Shown here: in pieces, positions 25,843 to 34,174 of the stretch
How the letters are laid out: every line of letters starts with the position of its first letter
Position numbering within the stretch: position 1 is the stretch's first letter
DNA from: Corynebacterium occultum
Lineage (GTDB): Bacteria > Actinomycetota > Actinomycetes > Mycobacteriales > Mycobacteriaceae
DNA: 64,000 nucleotides
Direction of reading: 5' to 3'
Assembly (NCBI RefSeq): GCF_009734425.1
Contig: NZ_CP046455.1
Location: 1,054,001-1,118,000 of the forward strand
The notes under the pieces: generated by a model
What the model was told of the DNA's origin: nothing
What the model saw: only the letters and a program-made list of their open reading frames with translations
Database searches by the model: none
Program-made: the position numbers and the translations under genes

Positions 25843-27408
25843 TTAATCGGGGTATATCTCGCGGTCCGCGCGCAACGCCCTGGCTCGGGCGTAGGCGTGG
25901 ACCTCATCGAGAGCGTTGAGCTGGCGATCCAACTGGGCCAGGAGTTCATCGAAGACCTCCGGGTCCAGGTTGAGGTCTGCGGCATGTTCCCGCAGTACCT
26001 GCCAGCCGCCTCTCTTTCCTACCACTGCGCTGCGCATCAGTTCGGTCTCCAGCAGCATGGTCATCGGAGAGCGGCTGATCGCACGGCCATTGCCCTTGAG
26101 CCGGCCGACACGTTCCGCCGCCCCCGCAACCACCTGCCGGTAGGGCAGTTGTTTGAGACCAAGGTCGTGGATGAGTTGTTTGAGGAAGGAGCGTTCCCAC
26201 CGCAGTTCCTCCGCCACGGCGGAAAGTTGCGGGAAAACCGGGGTGTCCACGAAATCATCGGCCATCCGGGCCATCCGGGAGGTGCCGGCAGTGGCACCGC
26301 TGAGATGGTCGGAAAGGTAGAGCTCGAGGAGTTCGCGGTCAATGCGCTCCGGCACCTCGGGACGCTCCTGGGAGGTGACCTCCGCGGAGCGGGGTCGCAG
26401 CGGCACCGAGGGTGCACCCCGGCCGCTGATCAGGCCCTCGAAAAGTTCCTTGAGGGCTTCCGCGGCAGTGTGCCGGGGCTCCCACCCCAGCTCGGTACGT
26501 GCCCGGGTGTTGTCCATCAGCGGCACCTGCATGGCCATGTCGATCCAGCCCTCATCCGCGGCGAGCGCACCAGACTTGTGGGCTGCCTTCACGCTCCCCC
26601 GCACCAGTGCCGGGGGCAGTTCGACGAAGTGACCGTGGTCCACGATATCGGCCAGTTCCTGCGGGCCGAGGATGTCATCGGCACAGACATTGAAGGCCCC
26701 GGGGGCCCGCTTGACGACAGCCGCAGCATAGGCGCGGGCCACATCATCGGAGTGGACCGCCTGCACCTGGATACCCTTCGGCAGCGGCAGGGTGGGTAAC
26801 TTTCCGGCCTTGAGCAACTGGACCGGAACCTTGGGCCCCAGGAAGTAGCGCTGGATTTCGGCGCCGGCATCCCCCTGGAAGATCAGGCCGGGGCGCAGGC
26901 GGGTGACGATGATCTCGGGATGCTGGGCACTGAATTCATCGAGCACCCGCTCCTGATCAGCCTTGTCACTGCTGTAATGCGAGGAGGTGATGCCGGTGGC
27001 CGGCCAGCTTTCATCGCGCAGACCATCCCGGGTTTCATCGGGTGCATAGGATCCCACCGAGCAGGCCACCACAAGATGAGGCACCCCGGCGGCGGCGACA
27101 GCTTCGGCGACATGCCGGGTGCCGGTGACATTGACCTGGTGCAGTAACTCCCGACGGTCATTGGGCTGGATCAGCCAGGCCAGGTGAATCACCGCATCCG
27201 CCCCCGCCAACGCCTGGCTCAGGTGGGTGACGGCTTCCTCAGCGCCCACATCCACGCTGACCCATTCACAGTCAACATAGGGTTCGGCGGTGGTGTCAGG
27301 CAATCGCCGGGCGATCCCGGTGATGGAGGTGACCTCGGGGGTGTTTTTCAGGGCGCGCAGTACTGCGGTGCCAGCGTTGCCGGTAGCTCCGATGACGACT
27401 ATTCGCAT
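25843..27408 (-). CDS. Extended SDR (NAD-dependent epimerase/dehydratase) with extra C-terminal domain
   Basis: A 521-residue protein. Residues 1 to about 300 are an extended short-chain dehydrogenase: GATGNAG cofactor loop at 7-13, VIHLAWL, and a catalytic segment SSHYSSDKADQE that supplies Y-x3-K. The remaining ~190 residues are a mostly helical domain I do not recognise (for example RMADDFVDTPVFPQLSAVAE), about double the usual SDR length. It opens the five-gene minus-strand operon; AAGAGGAG precedes ATG 27408. Likely a soluble oxidoreductase or epimerase of unknown substrate. Confidence 0.82.
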   Translation of the reverse strand: MRIVVIGATGNAGTAVLRALKNTPEVTSITGIARRLPDTTAEPYVDCEWVSVDVGAEEAVTHLSQALAGADAVIHLAWLIQPNDRRELLHQVNVTGTRHVAEAVAAAGVPHLVVACSVGSYAPDETRDGLRDESWPATGITSSHYSSDKADQERVLDEFSAQHPEIIVTRLRPGLIFQGDAGAEIQRYFLGPKVPVQLLKAGKLPTLPLPKGIQVQAVHSDDVARAYAAAVVKRAPGAFNVCADDILGPQELADIVDHGHFVELPPALVRGSVKAAHKSGALAADEGWIDMAMQVPLMDNTRARTELGWEPRHTAAEALKELFEGLISGRGAPSVPLRPRSAEVTSQERPEVPERIDRELLELYLSDHLSGATAGTSRMARMADDFVDTPVFPQLSAVAEELRWERSFLKQLIHDLGLKQLPYRQVVAGAAERVGRLKGNGRAISRSPMTMLLETELMRSAVVGKRGGWQVLREHAADLNLDPEVFDELLAQLDRQLNALDEVHAYARARALRADREIYPD

Positions 27409-27691
27409 GATGTTCTCCTCTTGGCAGACCAGGGTTTGCCAGCTGTTCGGGGGGAGATCAGGCTGGTCGATCTATGACCCCACTGTGCCAGTTTTCCTTC
27501 ACCCATGAGATCGAGGACGACCATGCAATGTGACCGGCGACACTGAAGTTGCTGCTCAGGTGGGGTTCTGGGGCGGGGATATTTTCCGCCCCAACTGCCG
27601 CCACCGGGGTGTGGAACCGGGCGGAGCGGTCGGCAGGGCGAATGGCTTGGGGTGACACTGATGAACTACACTTGACGGGGAAAACTTGATA
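27409..27691. other. Intergenic region upstream of the TPP riboswitch
   Basis: 283 bp holding divergent promoters. A hairpin TGGGGCGG / CCGCCCCA (27569-27593) and a TACACT hexamer at 27667-27672, a possible -10 for the riboswitch transcript, are the only structures seen. No gene is supported. Confidence 0.5.
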
Positions 27692-27778
27692 ACCACGGGT
27701 GCCCGGTGAAAGTCCGGGCTGAGATGCCATATCACGGCGACCGTTGAACCTGATCCGGATAATGCCGGCGCTAGGGAG
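27692..27778 (+). promoter_or_regulatory. TPP riboswitch (THI element)
   Basis: The conserved aptamer blocks are all present: a CGGGTGCCCGGTGAAAGTCC stem, then GCTGAGA, then TTGAACCTGATCCGGATAAT, and finally GCCGGCGCTAGGGA. The GGGAG at 27774-27778 overlaps the aptamer's 3' end and is spaced six bases from the ykoE ATG, so thiamine pyrophosphate binding can hide the ribosome site directly. It controls the thiamine transporter operon. Confidence 0.96.
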
Positions 27779-27784
27779 AACAGC

Positions 27785-28390
27785 ATGACTAACACAGCCA
27801 TAACGAAACGACCCACCTGGCGGGTCATCGACATCATCATCGCCGCCGTGCTCGGCGTGGCCTGCGGACTGATCTTCTGGATATGGAACTCCATCGGCTA
27901 CGCCTGGTTCACCGCCTTCGATGCCCTGACCCCGGGCTTCGGTGGCCTGGCCTCCGGCGTGTGGCTGCTGGGCGGCGTAATCGGTGGCCTGGTCATCCGG
28001 AAACCCGGAGCCGCCATCTTCGTGGAACTGCTGGCCGCCATCGTCTCCGCCACCCTCGGCAACCAGTGGGGCATCACCACCCTCTACTCCGGCATCGCCC
28101 AGGGCCTGGGCGCCGAGCTCATCTTCGCCGCCTTCCTCTACCGCCGCTTCACCCTGCCGGTGGCCGCGCTGGCAGGTGTCGGAGCCGGCGTGGCCGCGGT
28201 GATCCTGGAACTGTTCACCAGCGGAAACCTCGCCATGTCCCTGAGCTTCAACCTCATCTACCTGGCCTGCACCGCACTCTCCGGACTGATCCTCGCCGGC
28301 ATCCTCGGCTTCATCCTGGTCCGCTCACTGGCCGCCACCGGCGCACTGGACCGCTTCGCCGTCGGGCGGGAACTGCGACACCAGGTATGA
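27785..28390 (+). CDS. ykoE: ECF transporter S component YkoE (thiamine/HMP uptake)
   Basis: A 201-residue protein with five to six transmembrane helices and the YkoE-family texture (GLIFWIWNSIGYAW, NQWGITTLYSGIAQGLGAE). In the YkoEDC system it binds hydroxymethylpyrimidine or thiamine and couples to the ATPase/T-component module. It lies directly behind the TPP riboswitch, and its stop overlaps the ykoD start (ATGA). Confidence 0.93.
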   Translation: MTNTAITKRPTWRVIDIIIAAVLGVACGLIFWIWNSIGYAWFTAFDALTPGFGGLASGVWLLGGVIGGLVIRKPGAAIFVELLAAIVSATLGNQWGITTLYSGIAQGLGAELIFAAFLYRRFTLPVAALAGVGAGVAAVILELFTSGNLAMSLSFNLIYLACTALSGLILAGILGFILVRSLAATGALDRFAVGRELRHQV

Positions 28391-29751
28391 CCCGCAACCT
28401 CCTGGGCGGCGCCGCAGTGCGCGCCCACGACTTCGGCTGGCGGCACGCCTCACGCCGCGACCCGGCACTGCAGGGTGTGAACCTCGACATCGCGCCGGGC
28501 CAGCGTGTCCTGCTCACCGGCAATTCGGGTTCGGGTAAATCCACCCTGCTCAGCGCTCTCGGCGGGGTGCTCGGTGACTCCGAGGAAGGCGAGTCCCGGG
28601 GCACCCTGCTTATCGACGCCGCGGACACCCCCACCGTCGGCATGGTCCTCCAGGACCCGGACTCCCAGGTCATCGCCAGCCGGATCGGTGATGATGTGGC
28701 TTTCGGCTGTGAGAACCTGCGGGCGCCGCGGGAGGAGATCTGGCCCCGGGTGGAACGTGCCCTGGAGCTGGTGGGACTTGAGCTGCCCTTGAACCACCCC
28801 ACCGCGCATCTTTCCGGTGGACAGAAACAACGCCTGGCACTGGCCGGGGTGATGGCCATGGGGGCCAACCTGATCCTGCTCGATGAGCCCACCGCAAACC
28901 TGGATCCCCAGGGGCAGCGGGAGGTCGTCGCTGCCGTGGAACAGGTGGTGGCCCAGACCGGTGCCACCCTCATCGTCATCGAACACCGCCATGAACTCTG
29001 GCTGCCGGTGGTGGACACCATCCTCCGGTTGTCCGATGGCCAGATTCAGGAAATCAGTGCCGCGGAGCTGCCCGGGGCTCCGCTGTTGGAGCCGGCCCGC
29101 CCGGAGCGCGCCCAGGCCCCGGCCTTGATTTCAGCCCATGATCTGCTAACCCAGTGGGGCCCACCACGTACGCTGCGGGTGCCCAGTGGCGCCTCCACGG
29201 TGATCACCGGGCCCAATGGGGCGGGAAAATCCACCCTCGCGCTGACCTTGGCCGGCCTGCTGCCACCCCGGCAGGGCCACCTCGAGCTGGCCGAGGAACT
29301 ACGCCAGGGTTTGCGGACTCCACCGCATAAGTGGCGTTCGGCTGCCCTGGCGCAACGGATCGGGCTGGTTTTCCAGGACCCGGAGCACCAGTTTCTGGCT
29401 CGTACCGTCGCCGAAGAATTGGCGATCGGCCCGAAGGTGATGAAGTTGGGAGATGCCTCCGGGCGCAGTGCAGAGCTTCTGCACCGTCTACGCCTGAGTC
29501 ACCTGGCCCAGGCCAATCCCTTCACCCTCTCCGGTGGGGAGAAGCGGCGACTCTCGGTGGCCACCGCCCTGGTGGCGGCACCGAAGCTGCTGGTTCTGGA
29601 TGAGCCGACTTTCGGTCAGGATCCGGAGACTTTCCGGGAACTGGTGTCCCTGCTGCGTGAACTCAGCGATCAGGGCACCACGATCCTCTCGGTCACCCAT
29701 GATCCGGCGTTCATCGCCACCCTGGGCGATCACCGTGTGGAGGTTTCATGA
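28387..29751 (+). CDS. ykoD: ECF transporter duplicated ATPase YkoD
   Basis: A 454-residue fusion of two ABC ATPase domains. Walker A motifs are GNSGSGKST and GPNGAGKST; LSGGQKQRLALAG and LSGGEKRRLSVAT are the two signature motifs; Walker B segments LILLDEPTANLD and LLVLDEPTFGQD complete both sites. It energises YkoE/YkoC-mediated vitamin uptake. It overlaps the genes on both sides by four bases. One GCTTATCGACGNC copy (28608) is inside the first ATPase domain. Confidence 0.93.
   Translation: MTRNLLGGAAVRAHDFGWRHASRRDPALQGVNLDIAPGQRVLLTGNSGSGKSTLLSALGGVLGDSEEGESRGTLLIDAADTPTVGMVLQDPDSQVIASRIGDDVAFGCENLRAPREEIWPRVERALELVGLELPLNHPTAHLSGGQKQRLALAGVMAMGANLILLDEPTANLDPQGQREVVAAVEQVVAQTGATLIVIEHRHELWLPVVDTILRLSDGQIQEISAAELPGAPLLEPARPERAQAPALISAHDLLTQWGPPRTLRVPSGASTVITGPNGAGKSTLALTLAGLLPPRQGHLELAEELRQGLRTPPHKWRSAALAQRIGLVFQDPEHQFLARTVAEELAIGPKVMKLGDASGRSAELLHRLRLSHLAQANPFTLSGGEKRRLSVATALVAAPKLLVLDEPTFGQDPETFRELVSLLRELSDQGTTILSVTHDPAFIATLGDHRVEVS
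28608..28620 (+). repeat. GCTTATCGACGNC motif, copy 3
   Basis: Inside ykoD, sense frame Leu-Ile-Asp (ctt atc gac). N is C. Confidence 0.8.
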
Positions 29752-30500
29752 ATCTGCTGCACGACATTAACCCGGTGACCCGGATCGCAGCGCTGATCCT
29801 GCTGGCCACCCCGCTGTTGCTCAGCGTGGACCTGGTCTCGGCGGCGGTGTCCCTGGGTTTCACTCTGCTGCTGGCGCCCCTGGCCGGGGTCAGCTGGACC
29901 ACCCTGCTCAAACGTTCCTGGCCGATTCTGCTGGCGGCCCCGATTGCCGGCATCTCCATGGCTCTCTACGGCCGGCCCGAGGGGCAGGTATTCTTTGAGT
30001 TCGCTTTCGCCCAGGTCACCGAGAACTCCCTTCAGCTGGCTGCCGCCATCATGGTCCGGGTCCTCGCGGTGGGGCTGCCGGTGATGGTGCTGGCCGCCAA
30101 GGTTGATCCCACCGACCTGGGTGATGGTCTGGCTCAGGTGGCCCGACTGCCGGAGCGTTTCGTCATCGGTGCGGTGGCTGGCGCCCGCTTGACCTCACTC
30201 TTCCGCTCTGACTGGCATTCCCTGGCCCGGGCGAGGCGCTCCCGTGGGGTGGCGGACCAGGGCCGGATCCGGCATTTCTTCACCATGGCCTTCGGCCTGC
30301 TGGTGCTTTCCCTGCGCCGCGGGGCAAAACTGGCCACTGCCATGGAGGCCCGCGGTTTCGGTTCCGGTCGACGCACCTGGGCCCGGGAATCCACCGTCGG
30401 GGCCCGCGACGCGGTGCTGCTGCTGGTCTGTGCACTGATCTCCACCCTGGCCATCGGTATTGCGGTGTGGAGCGGTTCCTTCCGTTTCCTCGGCGCCTGA
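29748..30500 (+). CDS. ykoC: ECF transporter T component YkoC
   Basis: A 250-residue energy-coupling transmembrane protein (CbiQ/EcfT family), with four to five helices and the family's cytoplasmic coupling motifs: ARARRSRG and, later, AMEARGFGSG. It links the YkoD ATPase to YkoE. ATGA overlap with ykoD and TGATG overlap with the next gene show a tight operon. Confidence 0.92.
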   Translation: MNLLHDINPVTRIAALILLATPLLLSVDLVSAAVSLGFTLLLAPLAGVSWTTLLKRSWPILLAAPIAGISMALYGRPEGQVFFEFAFAQVTENSLQLAAAIMVRVLAVGLPVMVLAAKVDPTDLGDGLAQVARLPERFVIGAVAGARLTSLFRSDWHSLARARRSRGVADQGRIRHFFTMAFGLLVLSLRRGAKLATAMEARGFGSGRRTWARESTVGARDAVLLLVCALISTLAIGIAVWSGSFRFLGA

Positions 30501-30976
30501 TGTTCACCATCCTCATCGACGGTCGTTCCGGATCGGGCAAGACCACCCTGGCCCGGAAACTGGCTGAGGACACTGCTTTCCAGCTGGTGCATCTGGATGA
30601 TTTCTATCCCGGGTGGGGTGGTCTGGCGGCGGCCAGCGAGATGGTCGCCACCCAGGTGCTGGATCCCCGTGCACCCGGTTTCCGGCGTTGGAACTGGGCA
30701 CAGGACCAGCCGGGGGAGTGGGTTCCCCTGATGCCGGGCCAGTCCCTGATCGTCGAGGGCGCGGGTGCGGTGAACGCGGCGTCGATAAGCGCGGCCCGAC
30801 ACCTGGGGGGCCTGCTCACCCTGCGTATCGACGCCCCCGCCACCCTGCGCCGGGAGCGCGCCTTGCGCCGCGATCCTGACTACCGGCCCTGGTGGGAGAT
30901 GTGGGCGCAGCAGGAGGACCGCCACTTTGCGGGGCCGGGCCAAGTCCGGGTGGATCTTGAACTCTGTCTACCCTGA
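30500..30976 (+). CDS. P-loop kinase-like protein in the thiamine operon
   Basis: A 158-residue nucleoside/uridine kinase-like protein. The Walker A motif GRSGSGKTT is at about residues 8-16, followed by LVHLDDFYPGW (the acceptor/catalytic DD region) and a lid-like RRERALRRDPDYRPWW stretch. The ATG shares bases with the ykoC stop (TGATG), so it is translated with a TPP-controlled operon. That context suggests phosphorylation of a thiamine precursor, but the family also includes uridine and pantothenate kinases. One GCTTATCGACGNC copy (30778) is inside. Confidence 0.8.
   Translation: MFTILIDGRSGSGKTTLARKLAEDTAFQLVHLDDFYPGWGGLAAASEMVATQVLDPRAPGFRRWNWAQDQPGEWVPLMPGQSLIVEGAGAVNAASISAARHLGGLLTLRIDAPATLRRERALRRDPDYRPWWEMWAQQEDRHFAGPGQVRVDLELCLP
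30778..30790 (-). repeat. GCTTATCGACGNC motif, copy 4
   Basis: Antisense orientation inside the P-loop kinase gene, whose sense frame reads Ser-Ile-Ser (tcg ata agc). N is C on the motif strand. Confidence 0.8.
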
Positions 30977-30984
30977 GGGGCGTG

Positions 30985-31379
30985 ATGGACATCAGAATCG
31001 CAGCGGTGGTGCTGCGCAATTGGCAGGGTGAGATTCTCAGTGTGCGCAAGCGTGGAACCAGCAGTTTCATGCTGGTCGGCGGGAAACTTGATCCGGGGGA
31101 ATCTGCCTTGAGTGCGGCGGTACGGGAGGTCGCTGAGGAGCTGCGCCTTGATCTGGATCCGGTGCAGCTCCATCACCTCGGAAGATTCCATGCTCCGGCC
31201 GCGAATGAGGCCGAGATGGGTGTGGACTGCGATGTTTTCCTCGCCCCGGAACCGCTGGGGGGGAATTGCCGGAGGTCTTCGAGGAAATCGAGGAGGCACG
31301 CTTCTTCCCGGTGGATTCACGGGACAAGGTGCTGGCCCCACTGAGCTGTGATGTGATCTTCCCCCTCTTAAGGGGGTGA
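30985..31379 (+). pseudogene. Nudix hydrolase, frameshifted in a G run
   Basis: The Nudix box is intact (GGKLDPGESALSAAVREV followed by AEEL), and the start ATG at 30985 lies eight bases after the kinase gene. At the seven-G run 31257-31263 the frame is one base short: as written the protein ends ...NCRRSSRKSRRHASS..., while adding one G restores a typical Nudix end, ELPEVFEEIEEARFFPVDS..., closing at TGA 31377-31379 and giving about 131 residues. The indel may be a real mutation, slippage or a sequencing error. The last gene of the riboswitch operon. Confidence 0.8.
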
Positions 31380-31502
31380 TCTGGGACACCTTAGTTCCAT
31401 TCCTGCAGGAAAATTATTTTCAGAGACCCGCAGGTCACGCGCTGCCCGCTCGGGCATGTGTCATTTCCGGATGAATGTTGTGACTTTGTGTCCTCCCAAT
31501 AT

Positions 31503-31531
31503 TTCTTGTGGGGCAGATCACCATCTAGGAT
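31503..31531 (+). promoter_or_regulatory. Candidate promoter of the opp operon
   Basis: TTCTTG and TAGGAT are separated by exactly 17 bp, about 45 bp before the oppA ATG. The -10 fits corynebacterial promoters. Inferred from sequence only. Confidence 0.5.
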
Positions 31532-31574
31532 TCTACTCAATCGTTTGCACAGCTCCGTATTGAGAGGTCATAAC

Positions 31575-33164
31575 ATGACTCTGAAGAAAACCCTAGGTGT
31601 GATTTCCGCCACCACCCTGGCACTTAGCTTGGCGGCCTGCTCCGGAAGTGACTCCACCGGCGGTGGTGGTGAGGGTGATGCCAACTACATCACCGCCAAT
31701 GGCACCGAACCGCAGAACCCGCTGATCCCGGCGAACACCAATGAGGTGGGCGGTGGCCGTCTGGTCGACCTGATCTACTCCGGCCTGGTGTATTACGACG
31801 CCGAGGGCGAAGTGCACAACGATATGGCGGAATCCATCGAGCCGGAGGGGGAGAAGAGTTTCCGGGTCACCCTCAAGGAGGACATCACCTTCGCCGACGG
31901 TTCCCCGATCACCTCCGAGAACTTCATCCGGGCCTGGAACTATGCGGTGGAGAACTCCCAGCTCTCCGCCTATTTCTTCGAGCCGATCCTCGGCTATGAG
32001 GAAGGTGCCTCGGAGATGGAGGGACTGCAGGTCGTCGATGACCGCACCTTCACCATCGAGCTGACCCAGCCTGAGGCCGACTTCCCGCTGCGACTGGGCT
32101 ACTCCGCCTTCTACCCGCTGCCGGATGAGGCCTTCGATGACATGGCCGCCTTCGGCGAGAACCCCAACGGCAACGGCCCCTACAAGCTGGCCGAATGGAA
32201 CCACAACCAGGATGCGACGCTGGTGCCCAATGAGGAGTACCAGGGTGACCGCGCCCCCCGGAATGATGGTGTGAAGTTCGTCTTCTACGCCAACTTCGAC
32301 GCCGCCTACAATGACCTCCTGGCCGGCAACCTCGATGTGCTCGATGAGATCCCGGACACCTCCTTCGGCACCTTCGAGGATGAGCTCGGGGATCGGGCGG
32401 TCAACCAGCCCTCCGCCCTGAACCAGACCTTCACCATCCCGGAGCGGATCGAGCACTTCTCCGGTGACGAGGGCAAGCTGCGCCGCGAGGCACTCTCCCA
32501 TGCCATCAACCGTGAGGAGATCACCCAGGCCATCTTCCAGGGCACCCGCACCCCGGCCTCTGACTTCACCACCCCGGTTCTTCCCGGTTACAGCGGTGAG
32601 ATCCCGGGCAATGAGGTCTTGGACTATGACCCGGAGCGGGCCAAGGAACTGTGGGCCGAGGCCGACGAGATCGCTCCCTTCAGTGGCGAGTTCACCATCT
32701 CCTACAACGCTGACGGTGGCCACCAGGCCTGGGTGGATGCGGTGGCCAACTCCATCCGCAACACCCTGGGCATCGAGGCCATCGGTAACCCCTACCCGGA
32801 CTTCAAGTCCCTGCGCGATGACGTGACCAACCGCACCATCGACGGTGCCTTCCGTACCGGCTGGCAGGCAGACTACCCCTCCCTGGGTAACTTCCTCGGT
32901 CCGCTCTACGGCACCGGTGCAGGTTCCAATGACGGCGACTACTCCAATCCGGACTTCGACGCCAAGCTGGCTGAGGCCGCCGGCGCCGAGGACCCGGAGA
33001 CGGCGATGTCGATCTACAACGAGGCCCAGGAGGTCCTCTTCCAGGACCTGCCGGTCATCCCGCTGTGGTACCAGAACACCGTGGGTGGCTCCGGTGAGAG
33101 CGTCGCCGATGTGACCTTCTCCTGGAAGGACGTCCCGGTCTACTACGAGATCACCAAGAGCTAG
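31575..33164 (+). CDS. oppA: Oligopeptide ABC transporter substrate-binding lipoprotein
   Basis: A 529-residue SBP_bac_5 protein. A lipoprotein signal with lipobox LSLAAC places the lipidated Cys at residue 22, followed by a Ser/Gly-rich linker. The body has the family features IYSGLVYYDAEGE, FRVTLKEDITFADG and SYNADGGHQAW. It should sit on the outer face of the membrane and deliver peptides to the permeases encoded downstream. The frame is open further upstream, but ATG 31575 is the only start that gives a signal peptide. Confidence 0.9.
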   Translation: MTLKKTLGVISATTLALSLAACSGSDSTGGGGEGDANYITANGTEPQNPLIPANTNEVGGGRLVDLIYSGLVYYDAEGEVHNDMAESIEPEGEKSFRVTLKEDITFADGSPITSENFIRAWNYAVENSQLSAYFFEPILGYEEGASEMEGLQVVDDRTFTIELTQPEADFPLRLGYSAFYPLPDEAFDDMAAFGENPNGNGPYKLAEWNHNQDATLVPNEEYQGDRAPRNDGVKFVFYANFDAAYNDLLAGNLDVLDEIPDTSFGTFEDELGDRAVNQPSALNQTFTIPERIEHFSGDEGKLRREALSHAINREEITQAIFQGTRTPASDFTTPVLPGYSGEIPGNEVLDYDPERAKELWAEADEIAPFSGEFTISYNADGGHQAWVDAVANSIRNTLGIEAIGNPYPDFKSLRDDVTNRTIDGAFRTGWQADYPSLGNFLGPLYGTGAGSNDGDYSNPDFDAKLAEAAGAEDPETAMSIYNEAQEVLFQDLPVIPLWYQNTVGGSGESVADVTFSWKDVPVYYEITKS

Positions 33165-33189
33165 ATTCCCAGGACCGGATTGTGATGCG

Positions 33190-33218
33190 GGCCCCGTGTG
33201 AGCAGTTGACGCGGGGCC
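33190..33218 (+). other. Intercistronic hairpin between oppA and oppB
   Basis: GGCCCCG / CGGGGCC stem with a 15-base loop, without a T tract. Such hairpins after binding-protein genes usually stabilise the upstream message and lower downstream expression. Confidence 0.55.
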
Positions 33219-33247
33219 TGTGTCCTGCCAGCGGAAAGGAACAATAA

Positions 33248-34174
33248 ATGCTGCGCTATATCGGGCGAAGACTACTGCAGATCATCCCCGTGTTCTTCGG
33301 GGCCACGCTGCTGATCTACGCCCTCGTCTTCCTGATGCCCGGCGACCCCGTGGAAGCCCTCGGTGGTGAGCGTGGACTCACCGAGGCCGCCCGGGCCCGG
33401 ATCGAAGCCGAATATAACCTGGACCAGCCCTTCATCATCCAGTACCTGCTCTACATCAAGGGCATCTTCACCCTGGACTTCGGCACTACCTTCTCCGGTC
33501 AGCCGGTGGCCCAGGCCATGGCCAACGCTTTCCCGGTGACCATCAAGCTCGCCGTGATGGCCCTGATCTTCGAGGCGGTATTCGGCATCATCTTCGGTGT
33601 GGTCGCAGGTGTGCGCCGCGGCGGCATCTTCGACTCCACCGTCCTGGTGGTCTCGCTCTTCGTCATCGCCGTCCCCTCCTTCGTCATCGGTTTCGTGTTC
33701 CAGTACCTGATCGGTGTGAAATGGGGGCTGCTGCCGGTGACGGTCGGCTCCAACCACAGTGTGGAGGCGCTGCTGATGCCGGCGGTGGTGCTGGGCGCGG
33801 TGTCCTTCGCCTATGTGCTGCGCCTGACCCGGCAGTCGGTGAGTGAGAACCTGCGCGCCGACTATGTCCGCACCGCCCGGGCCAAGGGCCTGGTTGAGGG
33901 CACCGTGATGACCCGCCACGTGCTGCGCAATTCCCTGATCCCGGTGGCCACCTTCCTGGGTGCTGACCTGGGTGCCCTGATGGGCGGGGCCATCGTCACC
34001 GAGGGAATCTTCGGTATCAACGGTGTCGGTGGCGCGATCTACCAGGCCATCCTCAAGGGGGAACCGACCACCGTTGTCTCCTTCACCACCGTGCTGGTGA
34101 TCGTCTATATCATCGCCAACCTACTCGTGGACCTGATCTACGCCGTGCTCGACCCGAGGATCCGTTATGCCTGA
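33248..34174 (+). CDS. oppB: Oligopeptide ABC transporter permease
   Basis: A 308-residue permease with six transmembrane helices. The first helix and the LVFLMPGDPVEALGG segment are typical of DppB/OppB, and the coupling (EAA) loop is ENLRADYVRTARAKGL with the following conserved Gly. ATG is preceded by GGAAAGGAA. It overlaps oppC by eight bases. Forms the heterodimeric pore with the next gene product. Confidence 0.93.
   Translation: MLRYIGRRLLQIIPVFFGATLLIYALVFLMPGDPVEALGGERGLTEAARARIEAEYNLDQPFIIQYLLYIKGIFTLDFGTTFSGQPVAQAMANAFPVTIKLAVMALIFEAVFGIIFGVVAGVRRGGIFDSTVLVVSLFVIAVPSFVIGFVFQYLIGVKWGLLPVTVGSNHSVEALLMPAVVLGAVSFAYVLRLTRQSVSENLRADYVRTARAKGLVEGTVMTRHVLRNSLIPVATFLGADLGALMGGAIVTEGIFGINGVGGAIYQAILKGEPTTVVSFTTVLVIVYIIANLLVDLIYAVLDPRIRYA

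Noticed and set aside
30985..31379. Programmed frameshift in the Nudix gene
   Set aside because: No slippery heptamer with a downstream stimulatory structure is evident; a simple indel in the G run explains it better.
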